Shown here: positions 61,671 through 64,000 of the stretch, piece after piece
Numbering within the stretch: the first letter of the stretch is position 1
How the letters are laid out: every line of letters begins with the position of its first letter
Assembly (NCBI RefSeq): GCF_900167525.1
Contig: NZ_FUZQ01000001.1
Span: 989,942 to 1,053,941 of the forward strand
Origin: Krasilnikoviella flava
GTDB taxonomy: Bacteria; Actinomycetota; Actinomycetes; Actinomycetales; Cellulomonadaceae
Length of the DNA: 64,000 nt
Direction: 5' to 3'
Program-made: the position numbers and the translations under genes
Notes under the pieces: generated by a model
Seen by the model: only the letters and a program-made list of their open reading frames with translations
What the model was told of the DNA's origin: nothing
Database searches by the model: none

Positions 61671-62126
61671 TCACGGGTTGATCCACGCTGATTCCTGCTC
61701 GGTGAGCCGGCGTACGACGTCGGGGATGTTCCCGGCCGCGAGGTCGGCCAGGGTCACCTGCTCGAGCACCGCACGCACGTTGACGCGCAGCGCGACCCAC
61801 ACGTGCAGCAGCGAGGCCGCCGCCCCGGCGTATTCGAGGTCGGACGGGCGGGCGTCACGCACGAACACGAGCGGCCCGTCCACGGCCCGGACGACGTCGG
61901 CCACGGTCACCTTGTCGGCAGGCCGGGCGAGCACATAGCCGCCGCCGGCACCGCGTCGGCTCGCGACGATGCCCTCGCGCCGCAGATCGCTGAGGATCGC
62001 CTCGAGGAATCGGTGCGGCACCTCCTGCGCGCGGGCGAGGGACTCGGCCGGGACGGGGCCGTCGTCGGACGCCGCGAGCTCCGCGGCGGCCCGCACCGCG
62101 TAGTCGGCCTTCGCGGAGATCCTCAT
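61671..62126 (-). CDS. Rrf2-family transcriptional regulator without cysteines
   Basis: The product is 151 aa. The winged HTH reads MRISAKADYAVRAAAELAAS, ESLARAQEVPHRFLEAILSD and LRREGIVASRRGAGGGYVLA. The dimerisation helix part contains VTVADVVRAVDGPLVFVRDA. IscR- and NsrR-type members carry three Cys for an Fe-S cluster; this protein has none, so it resembles the CymR-like sulfur-control branch or uses another ligand. The ATG overlaps the stop of the isomerase gene (ATGA), and a TauE-type sulfur exporter gene follows. Confidence 0.9.
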   Translation of the reverse strand: MRISAKADYAVRAAAELAASDDGPVPAESLARAQEVPHRFLEAILSDLRREGIVASRRGAGGGYVLARPADKVTVADVVRAVDGPLVFVRDARPSDLEYAGAAASLLHVWVALRVNVRAVLEQVTLADLAAGNIPDVVRRLTEQESAWINP

Positions 62127-63388
62127 CGACGCGCTGCCTCCGCCGCACCCAGGCGCGCACCCGCGAGCAGCGGCCCGGCCTCTCGCGCCGATGCCGCGAA
62201 GGACCCCGTCAGCGGCAGGTCCGGCAGGATGACCGCCTGGGCCGCGTGGTACACGTCCGGCTTGCCGATCCACGTCCGGCCGGAGGGGACGTTGTCGGCG
62301 TCGAGCTCGTGGAACCAGGAGCCGCGGTCGTGGTCCACCAGGTGCACGTCGATCCATCCCCACCACTGGTCGGCGAGTTCGCCGAAGCGCGCCTCGCCCG
62401 TCGTCCGGTGCAGGACGTCGGCGGCTGCCGCGGCCTCGGCAGCCACCCAGTGGAACCGGCGGGCCTCGACGGGCTTGCCGGACCAGTCGGTGGTGTACAC
62501 GAACCCGCCCTGGGGCCCGTCCCAGCCGTCCGCCACGGCGCGCTCGAAGAGCTGGCGTGCCGCGTCGGTGCGCCGGCCGGCGGTCCCGGCAGCGACGTCG
62601 ACCTGCAGCAGCAGCCGCGCCCACTCCAGCCCGTGGCCGGGCGTCGCCCCGTACGGCTTGAAGGGGTCGTGCGGGCGGTCGGCGTTGTACTCCAGCTGGG
62701 GCTGCCACGAGGTGTCGAAGTGCTCCGGGATGCGCCACCCGTTGCCGGACGCCCACTCGATCACGCGGTCGGCGACAGTCGCAGCACGGTCGAGCCAGCG
62801 GCGCTCACCCGTGGCGTCGTGCGCCGCAAGAAGGGCCTCGACCGAGTGCATGTTCGCGTTGACGCCGCGATAGGGGTCCACGGTGTCCCAGTCACGGGAC
62901 CGCTCGTCGAGGTGCAGCTGCCGATCCGCCTCCCAGAAGCGCTCGTCCAGCACCGAGAGCGCGGCCTCCAGCAGCGTGATGGCCCCCGGCGTGCGCGCCA
63001 CGGTGCCGGTCGAGCCGGCAAGCACGACGAACGCGTGCCCGTACGCCTGCTTGAGGCCGTCGAGGTCCGCGCCCGGACCGCGCGAGGCGAGCCATCCCCC
63101 GTGCTCGGCATCGGCGAGCGCGCGCGACAGACCGCCGATCCCCCGCTCGAGAAGTGCCCCTGCGTCCTCGACGCCCAGGAGGTGCCCGAGGCCGAAGGTA
63201 TGCGTCATCCGGCAGGTGATCCACAGGTGCGCGGGCTGCGTCGGGTCCACGGTGCCCTCGTCGTCCAGCCACCCGGCGGCGCCGTCGGCGTCGAGGGAGG
63301 GTCGGGCGAAGTCGAGCAGGCTGACGAAGTGCGCCGCGCGCCACGACGACGTGGGCCCGGCGGCAGGAAGGTGCGGGGTTCCGGTCAC
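62123..63388 (-). CDS. N-acylglucosamine 2-epimerase (AGE)-family sugar isomerase
   Basis: The product is 421 aa with the (alpha/alpha)6-barrel of the AGE family. Conserved His/Arg blocks are HLWITCRMTHTFGLGHLLGV, LKQAYGHAFVVLAGST, VNANMHSVEALLAAHDATGE, GATPGHGLEWARLLLQVD and ARRFHWVAAEAAAAADVLHR. This pattern is nearer to YihS-like mannose/sulfoquinovose isomerases than to true GlcNAc epimerases. The start is a GTG with TAGGCT 6 bp upstream (leaderless). Coupling to an Rrf2 regulator and closeness to a sulfite exporter make sulfoquinovose worth testing, but mannose isomerase is the default reading. Confidence 0.85.
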   Translation of the reverse strand: MTGTPHLPAAGPTSSWRAAHFVSLLDFARPSLDADGAAGWLDDEGTVDPTQPAHLWITCRMTHTFGLGHLLGVEDAGALLERGIGGLSRALADAEHGGWLASRGPGADLDGLKQAYGHAFVVLAGSTGTVARTPGAITLLEAALSVLDERFWEADRQLHLDERSRDWDTVDPYRGVNANMHSVEALLAAHDATGERRWLDRAATVADRVIEWASGNGWRIPEHFDTSWQPQLEYNADRPHDPFKPYGATPGHGLEWARLLLQVDVAAGTAGRRTDAARQLFERAVADGWDGPQGGFVYTTDWSGKPVEARRFHWVAAEAAAAADVLHRTTGEARFGELADQWWGWIDVHLVDHDRGSWFHELDADNVPSGRTWIGKPDVYHAAQAVILPDLPLTGSFAASAREAGPLLAGARLGAAEAARR

Positions 63389-63660
63389 CCGAGGAGCCTA
63401 TCGGCCCGGTCCGGGGCCCCGCTCCCCGGTCCGACGCACGGTGGGGTCAAAGCCTCGTACAGGGCCGCGGTCTGCGGCTCGGTGGGCCAGAGAATCGAAC
63501 CGTCGGTCCAACCCTGCACGTCAAGGTCCGCCGCGTCCGCCACGTCGGCCACCGAAACGCAGTCCTGCCGAAGCTGGTCCCGCCGAGCCCGGTCCGGACG
63601 TGTCGCGCCAGCCTCTGCGCTTCTGGTGCCCGAACACGAGTGGTGCGTGTGTGAGGGTAT
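63389..63660. other. Gap between the isomerase gene and the rRNA operon, with a possible gene fragment
   Basis: No complete gene is seen. On the minus strand about 63400-63600 reads DQLRQDCVSVADVADAADLD, VQGWTDGSILWPTEPQTAAL and YEALTPPCVGPG, which has coding-like composition but no start codon with a ribosome site and no family I recognise. It may be the C-terminal end of a lost gene or chance. The isomerase promoter (TAGGCT on the minus strand, 63395-63400) lies at the left edge. Confidence 0.3.
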
Positions 63661-63661
63661 G

Positions 63662-63694
63662 CGAAAGGCCCACCCCGGGGGGGTGGGCCTTTCG
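63662..63694 (-). terminator. Rho-independent-type terminator of the rRNA operon
   Basis: The arms CGAAAGGCCCACCCC and GGGGTGGGCCTTTCG pair perfectly over 15 bp with a 3-nt loop, a strong GC hairpin. It lies directly downstream of the 5S gene on the minus strand. The C-rich stem flanked by GAAA/TTTC is typical of actinobacterial rRNA operon terminators. Confidence 0.9.
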
Positions 63695-63703
63695 TGAATG
63701 GGT

Positions 63704-63822
63704 GTCCGGCGGCGTCCTACTCTCCCACCCCCTCTCGAGGGCAGTACCATCGGCGCTGAAGGGCTAAGCTTCCGGGTTCGGAATGGGACCGGGCGTTTCC
63801 CCCACGCTATGACCGCCGTAAC
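63704..63822 (-). rRNA. rrf: 5S ribosomal RNA
   Basis: On the minus strand it starts GTTACGGCGGTCATAGCGTG, continues GGGGAAACGCCCGGTCCCAT with TCCGAACCCGGAAGCTTAGC, and ends GGGAGAGTAGGACGCCGCCG. These are the universal 5S blocks (loop B CCGAAC; helix III). The length is about 119 nt; ends are approximate by a few bases. Confidence 0.97.
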
Positions 63823-63959
63823 AGTATCGAGTTTTCGGGTTGGTCCCCCTGGTTTGCCCGCGCACTGGTGGTGCGCGGGGGTGGGGGTGGTGCCCGTTTC
63901 TCGGGAACCGCACAGTGGACGCGTAGCATGTATTGATCAACAGTGTTGATGTGTGTGTG
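63823..63959 (-). other. 23S-5S intergenic spacer
   Basis: A spacer of about 137 bp holds no tRNA. It carries a 15-bp inverted repeat (ATCAACA-G-TGTTGAT, 63936-63950) next to the 23S end and alternating GT/GTG tracts, likely parts of the long rRNA processing stem. It is more AT-rich than the chromosome around it. Confidence 0.7.
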
Positions 63960-64000
63960 AAGTTGTTGGCTTATTAGTACCGGTCAGCTCCGACAGTCTT
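63960..64000 (-). rRNA. rrl: 23S ribosomal RNA, 3' end (partial)
   Basis: On the minus strand the last bases read AAGACTGTCGGAGCTGACCG and GTACTAATAAGCC, the conserved end of bacterial 23S rRNA (ACCGGTACTAAT). The gene continues beyond the window edge. The exact 3' end is uncertain by a few bases. Confidence 0.95.

Noticed and set aside
63480..63530. tRNA-like segment with AGAGAATCGAACC
   Set aside because: The segment resembles the end of a minus-strand tRNA T-loop (GGTTCGATTC), but no acceptor or anticodon stem of proper length can be formed around it.

Overview
The window is a high-GC (roughly 70-75 percent by eye) actinobacterial chromosome segment. GTG/TTG starts, GTGA/ATGA gene overlaps, a DevS/DevR pair, DUF4235, DUF2255, Rrf2 and PAS-ANTAR proteins, and many sugar ABC transporters with glycoside hydrolases suggest a plant-polysaccharide-degrading Micrococcales bacterium of the Cellulomonadaceae/Promicromonosporaceae kind. 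That placement is inference. The right end enters a minus-strand rRNA operon (terminator, 5S, 3' end of 23S), so the window is ordinary chromosome. I see no transposase, phage, CRISPR array or tRNA.

Layout. 1-6.6 kb: housekeeping and small genes (ArsB-like permease, PurN, VOC protein, acyltransferase, GNAT, membrane-anchored HExxH protein). 6.7-10.2 kb: a heme-type DevS kinase, a DevR regulator and a tandem universal stress protein, with a perfect 26-bp palindrome between the divergent usp and devS genes. 10.2-17.6 kb: M19 dipeptidase, a Tet(M)/OtrA-like ribosomal protection protein behind a short leader ORF, S4 protein, FMN reductase, and the aspA-dcu pair for aspartate/fumarate metabolism. 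17.6-25.2 kb: a redox cluster around an MmyB-like XRE regulator (flavodoxin, SDR remnant, cupin, two MFS genes of which one is a stub, two aldo-keto reductases, CMD and DUF2255 proteins). A 28-bp box recurs here with fixed spacing to start codons. 25.2-27.7 kb: GNAT, and an MFS gene divergent from a TetR gene.

27.7-38.9 kb: a six-gene minus-strand operon (DUF5107-TPR protein, GH35, solute-binding protein, two permeases, cellulase-like hydrolase) divergent from an AraC regulator. 38.9-46.4 kb: a second sugar operon (solute-binding protein, two permeases, GH3) under a LacI regulator with a clear operator. Neither system encodes its own ATPase here; a shared MsmK/MsiK-type ATPase elsewhere is expected. 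46.4-55.1 kb: DedA, CutC, DUF1269, Pgi, DHFR-like protein, PrsW, and a NarL-type two-component pair. 55.1-59.1 kb: thiBPQ-type thiamine importer behind a TPP riboswitch. 59.2-63.4 kb: DUF4235, PAS-ANTAR regulator, TauE/SafE exporter, Rrf2 regulator, AGE-family sugar isomerase. 63.7 kb to the end: rRNA operon.

Several broken genes are visible: an SDR gene with two internal deletions, an MFS N-terminal stub, a DUF2252 C-terminal stub followed by 11-bp repeats, and a possible remnant after the thiamine ATPase gene. The 17.6-24.2 kb redox region therefore looks like the most recently rearranged part. Many genes have a TAnnnT -10 hexamer 5-8 nt before the start codon, which points to frequent leaderless transcription. 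All family calls were made by reading the sequence; no database search was run.
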